Positions 8,377-15,071 of a stretch of 64,000 nt of DNA are shown here, in pieces (position 1 is the stretch's first letter; every line of letters starts with the position of its first letter). The translations under genes were made by a program, and so were the position numbers. The notes beneath the pieces were generated by a model. It had not been told where the DNA came from. It searched no databases and saw only the letters and a program-made list of their open reading frames with translations. The DNA is from Streptomyces sp. NBC_01231 (GTDB lineage: Bacteria; Actinomycetota; Actinomycetes; Streptomycetales; Streptomycetaceae): positions 9,796,001-9,860,000 of the forward strand of contig CP108521.1 of assembly GCA_035999765.1 (NCBI GenBank), in the 5' to 3' direction.

Positions 8377-11030
8377 GTCGCCGTCCTGTCCCGGTCGCCG
8401 CTTCCGCTCCCGTTGCCGTTGACGCTTCCGCTCCCACGCAGCACGCTGTGCGCCGCCGCCATCCGGGCGACCGGCACGCGGTGCGCGGAGCACGAGACGT
8501 AGTCCAGTCCCAGGTCGTCGCAGAACGCGATCGACTCGGGGTCCCCGCCGTGCTCACCGCACACGCCGAGCTTGATGTCCGGCCGTACGCTCCTGGCCCT
8601 CTCCACCGCCAGCGCGATCAGCGCGCCGACCCCGTGCGGATCGAGCCGGGCGAACGGGCTGGCGGTGAGGAACCCGCGCTCCTGGTACGAGGCGAGCACC
8701 TGGCGCTCCACGTCGTCCCGGGAGAACCCGTAGGTGAGCTGGGTGAGGTCGTTCGTCCCGAAGGAGAAGAACTCGGCGTGCTCGGCGAGTTCGGCGGCCA
8801 GCAGAGCGGCCCGCGGAGTCTCGATCATCGTGCCCAGCCGGTACGGCACCTCGACGCCGGTGCGGGCGGCCACCGCCGCGGCGGCATCGCGCACAAAGGC
8901 GGCCGCTGCCTCCAGCTCCTCCGGCAGGCTGACCAGTGGGATCATGACCTCCAGCTGGGGCATGACACCGGTCGCGGCGACATCGGCCCACGCGGAGAAG
9001 AGCGCCTCGGCCTGCGCCGGGTACAGCCGTTCGTGCAGCAGCGCCAGACGCACCCCGCGCAGCCCGAGCATGGGGTTGGCCTCCCGCAACGACGCGGCCC
9101 GCTGCTCTGCCCCCTCGTCTCCCGCCTCGCCGGGCGCGGGCAGGAACTCGTGCAGCGGCGCGTCCAGCAGCCGCACGGTGACCGGGCGGTCGCCGACGGC
9201 GGCCAGCAGCGCCTTGAAGTCCTCGTGCTGTGCCTGCTCCAGGGCGAGCAGCGCCTCGTCGCGGGCCGCCGGGTCGGCGGCCAGGATGACGCTGCGGATC
9301 AGCGGCAGCCGCTCGCCGAGGAACTGGTGTTCCGTACGGCACAGGCCCACACCCTCCGCGCCGAGGGCGACGGCGGTGCTCACCTCCGCCGCGGTGTCGG
9401 CGTTGACCCGTACGCCGAGCCGCCGTGCACCGTCGGCCCACTCCAGCAGGGTGGACAGCTCAGGCGGCGGTCCGGCGACACTGATCGGCAGCGTTCCGGC
9501 GTAGACGGCGCCGGTACGGCCGTCGAGCGACACCGGGTCGCCCTCGCGCAGCACCCGGTTCCCGATCCGTACGGTGCCGGCCGCCCGGTCCACGCGCAGC
9601 CCCTCGGCACCGCACACGGCCGGCTTCCCGGCGCCCCGCGCCACCACCGCCGCGTGCGAGGCGATACCGCCGCTGCCGGTCAGCACCGCGGTGGCGGCCA
9701 GCATGCCGGGGACGTCGGCCGGTGTCGTCTCGTGCATCACCAGGACGGCGTGCGTGTCCTCGGCGGCCAGCTCCAGGGCGCGTTCGCTGGACAGCGCGAT
9801 GACGCCGGCCGCCGCCCCGGGGGACGCGGGCAGCCCACGTACCAGAAGGTCCTCGTCGCCGGTCAGCCTCAGTTGCGGGTGCAGCAGCTCCTGCACCTGC
9901 GCCGGCCTGATCCGCCGTACCGCCTCTTCCTTGTCGAGCACCCCGTCCCGGGCCAGGTCCGCCGCCAGACACACCGAGGCGCGCAGCGGCGGGCGGCTCT
10001 GCACCGAGGCGGCGAGCAGCGAGATCTCGCCGTCGCGCACCTCGAAGTCGACGGAGACCGGTGCGTGCAGATGGCGCTCGAGCGTGAGCAGCGAATGCTC
10101 CAGCAGGGTCGTGCCCGCGGTCAGTTTCCTGAGCGGTTCGCCGGTGTGTGGAGGCGGTGCGCTGCGGCGCACGCCCCGGAAGAACGAGCCCTCGGCGGAG
10201 AAGCGTCCGGTCTCGGGGTGGCGGCTGACCGCCGTGCCGTAGCCGGAGCGGTCCGAAGGACCGATGCGCAGCGCCTGGACGTGCAGGGCGATGCCCAGGT
10301 CGGCCGGGAGCTTCTGAGCCTTGCGTGACCTTCTGGCTCGCGGTGAGTCCCAGCGGGCGAGGACCGCCCGGGCGGCCAGAGCGAGCTGCTCCGCCGGGTC
10401 GTCGGGGAAAGGGCGCTCGGCGTGCTGTGCGACGAGGGACAACAGCGCCTCGACCCGGGCGCGGGGCTCGGGCGCGTCGAGGAGAGCGTCGTCCAGCAGC
10501 GCGGCCGGTACGTCGAGCGCGTACTCCGCGATCATCCGGACCGTGGCCGCCCACGCCTCGTACAGCGCCTCCGCGCGGCCGATGACGGCGCACAGGTCGT
10601 CGGCGTTGTCCGGGGTGACACCGAGACAGGCGAGATCGGGCGGCAGTCCGGCGACCTCGCCCGGCGCGCTCGACGACAGGCGCAGCAGCAGGGGCCGGGC
10701 CGGGTCCCCGATCCGGCGTCCGGACAGTTGCTCCACCAGTTCGACGGCCGCGCGGGCGGTGCCGGGCTCGCCCAGTGTGGACGCGGAGCCCGCCGGCACG
10801 GTCAGTCCGGGGATCACGGGCAGCCCGAGGGCGACCAGCCGGTCCATCGCGATGCCGTGCGCGCCCAGCTCGCCGGCGTCCAGTCCCCGGATCCGGCCCT
10901 GGCCGTACGGCACCAGGGCGAGGCCGGGTGCCTGCGGCAGAGCCGGGTCCGGGAACAGCGCGGTGCCCTGAGGCTGAGCTGTGCCCTGAGGCTGGCCGGC
11001 TGGGCCTGCTTGGCGGTCGGTGACGCTCAA
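8373..11030 (-). CDS. pyruvate phosphate dikinase-like protein with degenerate ATP-binding half
   Basis: The 885-residue product aligns along its length with PPDK (usually 870-890 aa). The central phospho-His domain is intact (GGIASHAAVVARG, catalytic His about 459). So is the PEP-binding barrel: EVMIPLV, GTMIETPRAALL, FFSFGTNDLTQLTYGFSRDD and CGEHGGDPESI. The N-terminal ATP-grasp half is eroded. The family GGKG loop reads GAHG, the SVRSGA arginine segment reads RLSSSA, and the LQTRxGKR strand reads ASVQSRPPLR. The TTG start at 11030 overlaps the upstream stop (TTGA), so the two genes are coupled. It may transfer phosphate between PEP and an unusual acceptor, or be regulatory. Confidence 0.8.
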   Translation of the reverse strand: MSVTDRQAGPAGQPQGTAQPQGTALFPDPALPQAPGLALVPYGQGRIRGLDAGELGAHGIAMDRLVALGLPVIPGLTVPAGSASTLGEPGTARAAVELVEQLSGRRIGDPARPLLLRLSSSAPGEVAGLPPDLACLGVTPDNADDLCAVIGRAEALYEAWAATVRMIAEYALDVPAALLDDALLDAPEPRARVEALLSLVAQHAERPFPDDPAEQLALAARAVLARWDSPRARRSRKAQKLPADLGIALHVQALRIGPSDRSGYGTAVSRHPETGRFSAEGSFFRGVRRSAPPPHTGEPLRKLTAGTTLLEHSLLTLERHLHAPVSVDFEVRDGEISLLAASVQSRPPLRASVCLAADLARDGVLDKEEAVRRIRPAQVQELLHPQLRLTGDEDLLVRGLPASPGAAAGVIALSSERALELAAEDTHAVLVMHETTPADVPGMLAATAVLTGSGGIASHAAVVARGAGKPAVCGAEGLRVDRAAGTVRIGNRVLREGDPVSLDGRTGAVYAGTLPISVAGPPPELSTLLEWADGARRLGVRVNADTAAEVSTAVALGAEGVGLCRTEHQFLGERLPLIRSVILAADPAARDEALLALEQAQHEDFKALLAAVGDRPVTVRLLDAPLHEFLPAPGEAGDEGAEQRAASLREANPMLGLRGVRLALLHERLYPAQAEALFSAWADVAATGVMPQLEVMIPLVSLPEELEAAAAFVRDAAAAVAARTGVEVPYRLGTMIETPRAALLAAELAEHAEFFSFGTNDLTQLTYGFSRDDVERQVLASYQERGFLTASPFARLDPHGVGALIALAVERARSVRPDIKLGVCGEHGGDPESIAFCDDLGLDYVSCSAHRVPVARMAAAHSVLRGSGSVNGNGSGSGDRDRTAT

Positions 11031-11659
11031 CCCCGGCTCCTTCGGACCAGCTCCTCCTCGAGGGCTTCGTCCTCGGTCCGGCTGACCCCCAGGACCAGCA
11101 GCAGCTCCTGGTGCAGCCGCATCCACACGGTGTGGTACGAGTCGCACAGGGGCGAGGCCAGCCACTGGGCGCCACCGTCGTCGAACCGGTCCAGCGCCTC
11201 CTCCAGGCCGGCGAGATACCGGCCGCTGCCCGCGAGCAGCCGCTCCAGCCGGCGCAGCACCGGCTGGATGGCCTCGTGGACGTCCTCGAGCATCTCGCGG
11301 ACCTCGGCGTCGTAGACGCTGTCGGTGTGGTCGTTGACGCTGCCGTCGGGGCGGCACTGCCAGGCCGTGCAGACCTCGCGGACCTGCCGGTTGATGGGCA
11401 GGAACGCCTCGTAGACCGCGGTGATCCGGTCCTGGAGCTCCGAGCCCGCCGGAATCCGCAGCAGTTTCGCGGCGGAGTTCTTGGCGTACTCGGTGGGCAG
11501 CACCAACTGGCCCTTCACCATGGCGAGTCCGGCGTCGACCAGGGGGCGGTACCGGGCTTCCGGCTCACCACGCCACATGCCACGCAGGACGAGGTCGACG
11601 ACGGCGTCGGTGAGGGAATGGTCGAAAGTGTCTGTCCGCTCCGCGGCAGCAGGGTGCAT
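11027..11659 (-). CDS. uncharacterised alpha-helical protein coupled to the PPDK-like gene
   Basis: I do not recognise this family. The product is about 210 residues, predicted mostly helical, without signal peptide or membrane segments, and with conserved-looking motifs such as VLPTEYAKNSAAKLL and AWQCRPDGSVNDHTDS. The C-terminal half (about 120-205) is charged and could form a coiled coil. An ATG at 11659 follows AGAAGG by 7 bases and is preferred over a GTG two codons earlier. The gene starts the leftward operon and overlaps the PPDK-like gene by 3 bases, so the two proteins probably form a complex. Two operator-like repeats lie just upstream. Confidence 0.65.
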   Translation of the reverse strand: MHPAAAERTDTFDHSLTDAVVDLVLRGMWRGEPEARYRPLVDAGLAMVKGQLVLPTEYAKNSAAKLLRIPAGSELQDRITAVYEAFLPINRQVREVCTAWQCRPDGSVNDHTDSVYDAEVREMLEDVHEAIQPVLRRLERLLAGSGRYLAGLEEALDRFDDGGAQWLASPLCDSYHTVWMRLHQELLLVLGVSRTEDEALEEELVRRSRG

Positions 11660-11712
11660 CTCCACACCTTCTCTGTGGGGGCGCGCGCTCAGGCCGCGCG
11701 GCGACGGTTGCC

Positions 11713-11764
11713 GGGTCGCAGGGGACTGCGATCTGTGATGGGTCGCAGGGGACTGCGATCTGTG
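11713..11764. promoter_or_regulatory. tandem 25-bp operator-like repeats upstream of the helical/PPDK-like operon
   Basis: Two identical 25-base copies (11713-11737 and 11740-11764, period 27) each contain the perfect inverted repeat TCGCAG-GGGA-CTGCGA (11716-11731 and 11743-11758). They lie 54-105 bases upstream of the minus-strand start at 11659 and after the hydratase stop at 11810. Tandem dyads at this spacing look like paired binding sites for a dimeric regulator. A terminator role for the hydratase transcript is the alternative. Confidence 0.6.
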
Positions 11765-11809
11765 TTGCCCGGAGGTTACGCTCCAGCCCCCCTGTTAGTG
11801 AAGAGGTAC

Positions 11810-12634
11810 TCAAGAAACACTTTGCGGCTCCTCGCGTGCCGCGCGCTCGGCCGACGCCCTCCCGCGGGACCGGGCGGCGAGGAAGGACGTCATCGCGGCC
11901 TGGGCCTCCGCGCCGCCCGCCAGGGTGGCGATGGAGCGTGCCTCCTCGGTGAGGTGCTTCGCCAGTGACGCCTCGCCGCCCGCTCGCAGCAGCTCCTTGG
12001 CGGCCCGTAGGGCGGTGCCGGAGCCGGCGGCCAGATCGGCGGCGGTCCGGTACGCGGTGTCGTCCAGCTCGGCGTCCTCCACGACCCGCGACACCAGGCC
12101 CCATCGCTCGGCGTCCTCGCCGGTCAGGACCCGGTTGGTGAGGATCAGATCCGCCGCCCGCCGGGGGCCCAGCAGGCGCTGCAGGATCCAGGAGGCGCCG
12201 CAGTCCGGGGTGAGCCCGATCGCCGTGTACGCCAGCCGGAAGCGCGCCGAGCGGGCCGCCACGACGATGTCGCCCGCCAGGGCCAGCCCGATCCCGCCGC
12301 CCGCCGCCGCGCCACGCACGGCGCTCACCACGGGAACGGGCAGCTCGTGCAGGGCCTGTACGGCCTGGTGCGCGGCGTCGGCGACCGCCTGGACATAGGA
12401 GGCGGTTTCCGCGCCGAGGCCGGTGAAGGCGCGCAGGTCACCGCCCACACAGAAGTTCCCGCCCGCCGCCCGCAACAGCACGGCGCCGCCGGGGTCCGCG
12501 GCGACTTGGGCGGCCGCGTCGCGCAGGGCCTCGGCGGTCGGGAGGTCGAGGGCGTTTCCGCGCCCCGGGTCGTCGAGCAACAGCTCGACGACTGTGTCGG
12601 GGTGGCGGACGACCCGGACCGGCTGGGTGCTCAT
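11810..12634 (-). CDS. enoyl-CoA hydratase/isomerase family protein
   Basis: The 274-residue product is a crotonase-fold protein. The oxyanion-hole segments are NFCVGGDLRAF (about 64-74) and AAAGGGIGLA (about 110-119). The second acidic region reads LTPDCGASWILQRLLG, a variant seen in isomerase-like members, so hydratase versus isomerase activity is open. The ATG at 12634 is preceded by AAGG-type Shine-Dalgarno bases; the longer open frame upstream is antisense to the next gene. It is divergent from the ACAD at 12852, and a conserved element at 12682-12703 lies in the shared control region. Confidence 0.87.
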   Translation of the reverse strand: MSTQPVRVVRHPDTVVELLLDDPGRGNALDLPTAEALRDAAAQVAADPGGAVLLRAAGGNFCVGGDLRAFTGLGAETASYVQAVADAAHQAVQALHELPVPVVSAVRGAAAGGGIGLALAGDIVVAARSARFRLAYTAIGLTPDCGASWILQRLLGPRRAADLILTNRVLTGEDAERWGLVSRVVEDAELDDTAYRTAADLAAGSGTALRAAKELLRAGGEASLAKHLTEEARSIATLAGGAEAQAAMTSFLAARSRGRASAERAAREEPQSVS

Positions 12635-12681
12635 CGGAGGCCTTCTCCCGTCGTTGGGACCTGCTCGAGAATGGCGCTCAC

Positions 12682-12703
12682 ATACTGGTCCCGCTCTACA
12701 GTT
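12682..12703. promoter_or_regulatory. 22-bp conserved element, copy 1 (hydratase side)
   Basis: This sequence shares 19 of 22 bases with the element at 12779-12800, including the core CCCGCT and the end TACAGTT. It lies 48 bases upstream of the minus-strand hydratase start. It could be one of a pair of operator sites in the divergent control region. Confidence 0.5.
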
Positions 12704-12778
12704 TAGGCAATGGGATGCTCCCCGCCATCGCCGAGTGACCCATGCCGCACGGCCTTCTTCGCCCACCTGGTGGGATAG

Positions 12779-12800
12779 ATACTTGACCCGCTGTACAGTT
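12779..12800. promoter_or_regulatory. 22-bp conserved element, copy 2 (ACAD side)
   Basis: This second copy begins ATACTTGACC and contains CTGTACAG, an 8-bp palindrome (12791-12798). It includes TTGACC (12783-12788), a -35-like hexamer, and TACAGT (12795-12800), a -10-like hexamer. It lies 51 bases upstream of the ACAD start at 12852, where an operator or promoter is expected. Confidence 0.5.
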
Positions 12801-12851
12801 CTGGCGATGCGACGGGCACTGGCGCCCGCTCGCCCGTCGGCGGGAGGAACC

Positions 12852-14072
12852 GTGCCGATCCAGTTCGAAGTCGATCCGTCAGTCGCCCGGCTTGCCGAGG
12901 CCACCGCCGAGTTCGTCCGCGAGGTGGTCATCCCGGCCGAGCGTGAGTGCGGCGGGTCCGTCCACGACGCTCCGCAGGCCCTGCGTGAGGCCCTGCAGAA
13001 GGGGGCCCGTGAGGCGGGTGTGTTCGCGCCGCATGTCCCGAAGCGGTGGGGCGGACACGGGCTCGACCTGCGCGGGCAGGCGGTGGTGTTCGAAGCCGCC
13101 GGGTACTCCGTGCTCGGCCCGCTCGCGCTCAACTGCGCGTCCCCGGACGAGGGCAACATGCACCTGCTCGAGAAGGTGGCCACCGAGGAGCAGCAGGCCC
13201 GCTACCTGGGCCCCCTGGCCGCCGGCGAATACCGCTCGTGCTTCGCGATGACCGAACCGGCGCCGGGCGCCGGCTCCGATCCCCGCGCGCTGCGGACCAC
13301 CGCGGTACGGGTCCCCGGCGGCTGGCGCATCGACGGGCGCAAGTGGTTCATCACCGGGGCCGACGGTGCCCACTTCGCCATCGTGATGGCCCGCACCGAC
13401 GGCAGCCCCGGCGGCTCGGGCGGCGCCACCATGTTCCTCGTCGACGCCGACAACCCGGGCATGCGCATCGTCCGGAACATCCACACGCTGGACGAGAGTC
13501 TCTTCGCCGGACACAGCGAGGTCGTGTTCGAGGAGTGCGTGGTGGGCGAGGACCAGGTCCTCGGTCAGGTGCACCGCGGCTTCGAGAACGCCCAGGTCCG
13601 CCTCGGTCCCGCCCGGCTGACGCACTGCATGCGCTGGCTCGGCGCCGCGACGCGCGCCCGGGACGTCGCCCTCGAGCGTGCCGGGACCCGCGAGGCCTTC
13701 GGCTCGCTGCTGGGGGATCTCGGCATGGTGCAGCAGATGGTGGCCGACTCCGAGATCGACATCGAGGCGAGCAGGGCGCTGATCTTGCGTACCGCCTGGG
13801 AGTTGGACAACGGCACCGCGAGTGCCGCGCAGTTCTCCTCGGTGTCCAAGGTCTTCGTGGCGGAGGCGGTGGGCCGGATCGTCGACCGCGCGGTCCAGAT
13901 CTGCGGTGCGCTGGGCATCTCGGCGGAGGACGCCCCACTGGCGCGCCTGATCCGGGAGGTGCGGCCGTTCCGGATCTACGACGGTCCGTCCGAGACCCAT
14001 CGGTTCGCCATCGCCCGTCGCGCGGTGAAGCCGTACCGCCGACCGCGTCAGGCCGGCCCCACCGGTTCCTGA
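12852..14072 (+). CDS. acyl-CoA dehydrogenase (ACAD10/11-like)
   Basis: The 406-residue product is a full-length ACAD with flavin/substrate motifs CFAMTEPAPGAGSDP and KWFITGADGA. The C-terminal RIYDGPSETHRFAIAR has Asp where the medium-chain family has Glu. This YDGP type is typical of ACAD10/11-like enzymes. The GTG at 12852 follows GGAGG by 4 bases and is preferred over an ATG at 12807. It is divergent from the hydratase at 12634. A strong inverted repeat lies 119 bases after its stop. The acyl-CoA substrate is unknown. Confidence 0.88.
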   Translation: MPIQFEVDPSVARLAEATAEFVREVVIPAERECGGSVHDAPQALREALQKGAREAGVFAPHVPKRWGGHGLDLRGQAVVFEAAGYSVLGPLALNCASPDEGNMHLLEKVATEEQQARYLGPLAAGEYRSCFAMTEPAPGAGSDPRALRTTAVRVPGGWRIDGRKWFITGADGAHFAIVMARTDGSPGGSGGATMFLVDADNPGMRIVRNIHTLDESLFAGHSEVVFEECVVGEDQVLGQVHRGFENAQVRLGPARLTHCMRWLGAATRARDVALERAGTREAFGSLLGDLGMVQQMVADSEIDIEASRALILRTAWELDNGTASAAQFSSVSKVFVAEAVGRIVDRAVQICGALGISAEDAPLARLIREVRPFRIYDGPSETHRFAIARRAVKPYRRPRQAGPTGS

Positions 14073-14190
14073 CGAGCTGCCGGACGTCTGCCCCTGCCGC
14101 CTGACTTTCTTGACACTGGCAACAGTCGCTCAACGGGACAGATCAGAAAATGATGCGGTACGGGGGTCTGCTCCCACCAAGCCCACATTC

Positions 14191-14224
14191 GCCCCTATTA
14201 CTGAGGTGCTCCAGTAATAGGGGC
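14191..14224. promoter_or_regulatory. 13-bp perfect inverted repeat upstream of the hydrogenase locus
   Basis: The arm GCCCCTATTACTG (14191-14203) is exactly repeated in inverse at 14212-14224 around an 8-base spacer, AGGTGCTC. It is AT-richer than its surroundings. It lies 118 bases after the ACAD stop and 93 bases before the first small gene of the hydrogenase locus. A factor-independent terminator and a regulator-binding dyad are both consistent; the length and symmetry fit either. Confidence 0.7.
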
Positions 14225-14280
14225 GCAACCGCGAGGCGTTCGGCTCGCGGCCCGAGGACTGTGACTTCCCCCACCTGCTC

Positions 14281-14310
14281 TTGCCGGGGCGAGGAGCGCT
14301 TACCTACGTT
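14281..14310 (+). promoter_or_regulatory. putative promoter for a leaderless transcript starting at 14318
   Basis: TTGCCG (14281-14286) and TACGTT (14305-14310, fits TAnnnT) are 18 bases apart. The ATG at 14318 begins exactly 7 bases after the -10, and no Shine-Dalgarno sequence is close to it. This arrangement fits the leaderless promoters common in actinobacteria. Confidence 0.45.
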
Positions 14311-14317
14311 CGGTCGC

Positions 14318-14632
14318 ATGTCCTCCCACGGCCGGGTCTTTCCTGGCGAACCGGACGAACCCGCCGAGGCGAGCAGGCCTGCGGCGGACCGACCCAGCAA
14401 CCTCCCCACGGTCGAGCTGGCCATCGACCTGAGCGCACACGAACTGCTCCGGCGCGCTCATGTCCTGGACGCTCTCGGCCCCGACTGGGACCCCCTCGCC
14501 GCGCTGCGCGGCGAGGAAGCCGCGTACGAGCTGCTGTATTCCGGCCTGAGCGCGGAGCAGCAGCGCGTGTACGACGAGCTGGTCTCGGCCGGTGTGCTTC
14601 CGCGGAGAGGTGACGGCCATGCTGCCGCTTGA
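14318..14632 (+). CDS. small protein of DUF6400 type
   Basis: The 104-residue product has a Pro/Glu-rich disordered N-terminal third. A conserved helical domain (about 35-100) carries ELAIDLSAHELLRRA, LGPDWDPL and LLYSGLSAEQQRVYDELV. I associate this pattern with the streptomycete DUF6400 family, whose function is not known. The ATG at 14318 fits a leaderless promoter. The 3' end overlaps the next gene by 14 bases, coupling it to the zinc-binding small protein, and it stands first in the run leading to HypX and the hydrogenase. Confidence 0.7.
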   Translation: MSSHGRVFPGEPDEPAEASRPAADRPSNLPTVELAIDLSAHELLRRAHVLDALGPDWDPLAALRGEEAAYELLYSGLSAEQQRVYDELVSAGVLPRRGDGHAAA

Positions 14633-14876
14633 CCCGCAGGCCGACATCGGGCGCCGCGCCTGGGTCGCCTGCCCCAACTGCGACGACCGGCGTGGGTGCG
14701 GCACCTGCGAGCAGGGACGCACCTGCTCCGAGCACTGGCGCTACCTGCTCTCCAACGTCGGCAGCCTGCTCCACCTGCAGTGCAGGTCGTGCACCCACAT
14801 CTGGACACACGAGACCCACTTCGGTGCCACCCGCTCCCCGTGGGAACGCATCACCGGCGGTCTGCGCCGAGAGTGA
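14619..14876 (+). CDS. small cysteine-rich Zn-binding protein
   Basis: The 85-residue product has CPNC, GCGTC and RTCSEHW in the first half and CRSC in the second, giving enough Cys/His ligands for one or two zinc sites. No enzyme domain is recognised. The ATG at 14619 follows GGAGAGG by 8 bases. The gene overlaps the end of the DUF6400 gene and precedes hypX by 195 bases. A role in hydrogenase expression or assembly is inferred from position only. Confidence 0.7.
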   Translation: MLPLDPQADIGRRAWVACPNCDDRRGCGTCEQGRTCSEHWRYLLSNVGSLLHLQCRSCTHIWTHETHFGATRSPWERITGGLRRE

Positions 14877-15071
14877 TCATTTACAACGGCTGACTCGGTG
14901 AGCCGGTCGTTGGTGCCGCCGCCGACGGTGGCCGGTGAGGCCGGACGGCGGATCGGCGCCCGCTTTTCGGATGACCTCACCGACTGTCGTCCGGGGACGG
15001 CAGGCCCCCTTGGCAGAGGATCACGGTCGGCGGCCATCCCCTGCCTGCCGTTCGTCCGCCCGGAGGCAGCC

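Noticed and set aside
8052..10328. A 758-codon plus-strand open frame opposite the ACAD and PPDK-like genes
   Set aside because: Arg/Gly/Gln-rich shadow translation; the minus-strand genes explain the region.
11031..11357. N-terminal extension of the PPDK-like protein upstream of 11030
   Set aside because: It overlaps the helical protein in another frame, reads as Arg/Pro/Gly-rich filler, and a TTG start overlapping the upstream stop gives a normal family length.
14898..15071. 58-residue N-terminal extension of HypX
   Set aside because: No homology, and the GTG at 15072 has a strong GGAGG site and gives the family N-terminus.
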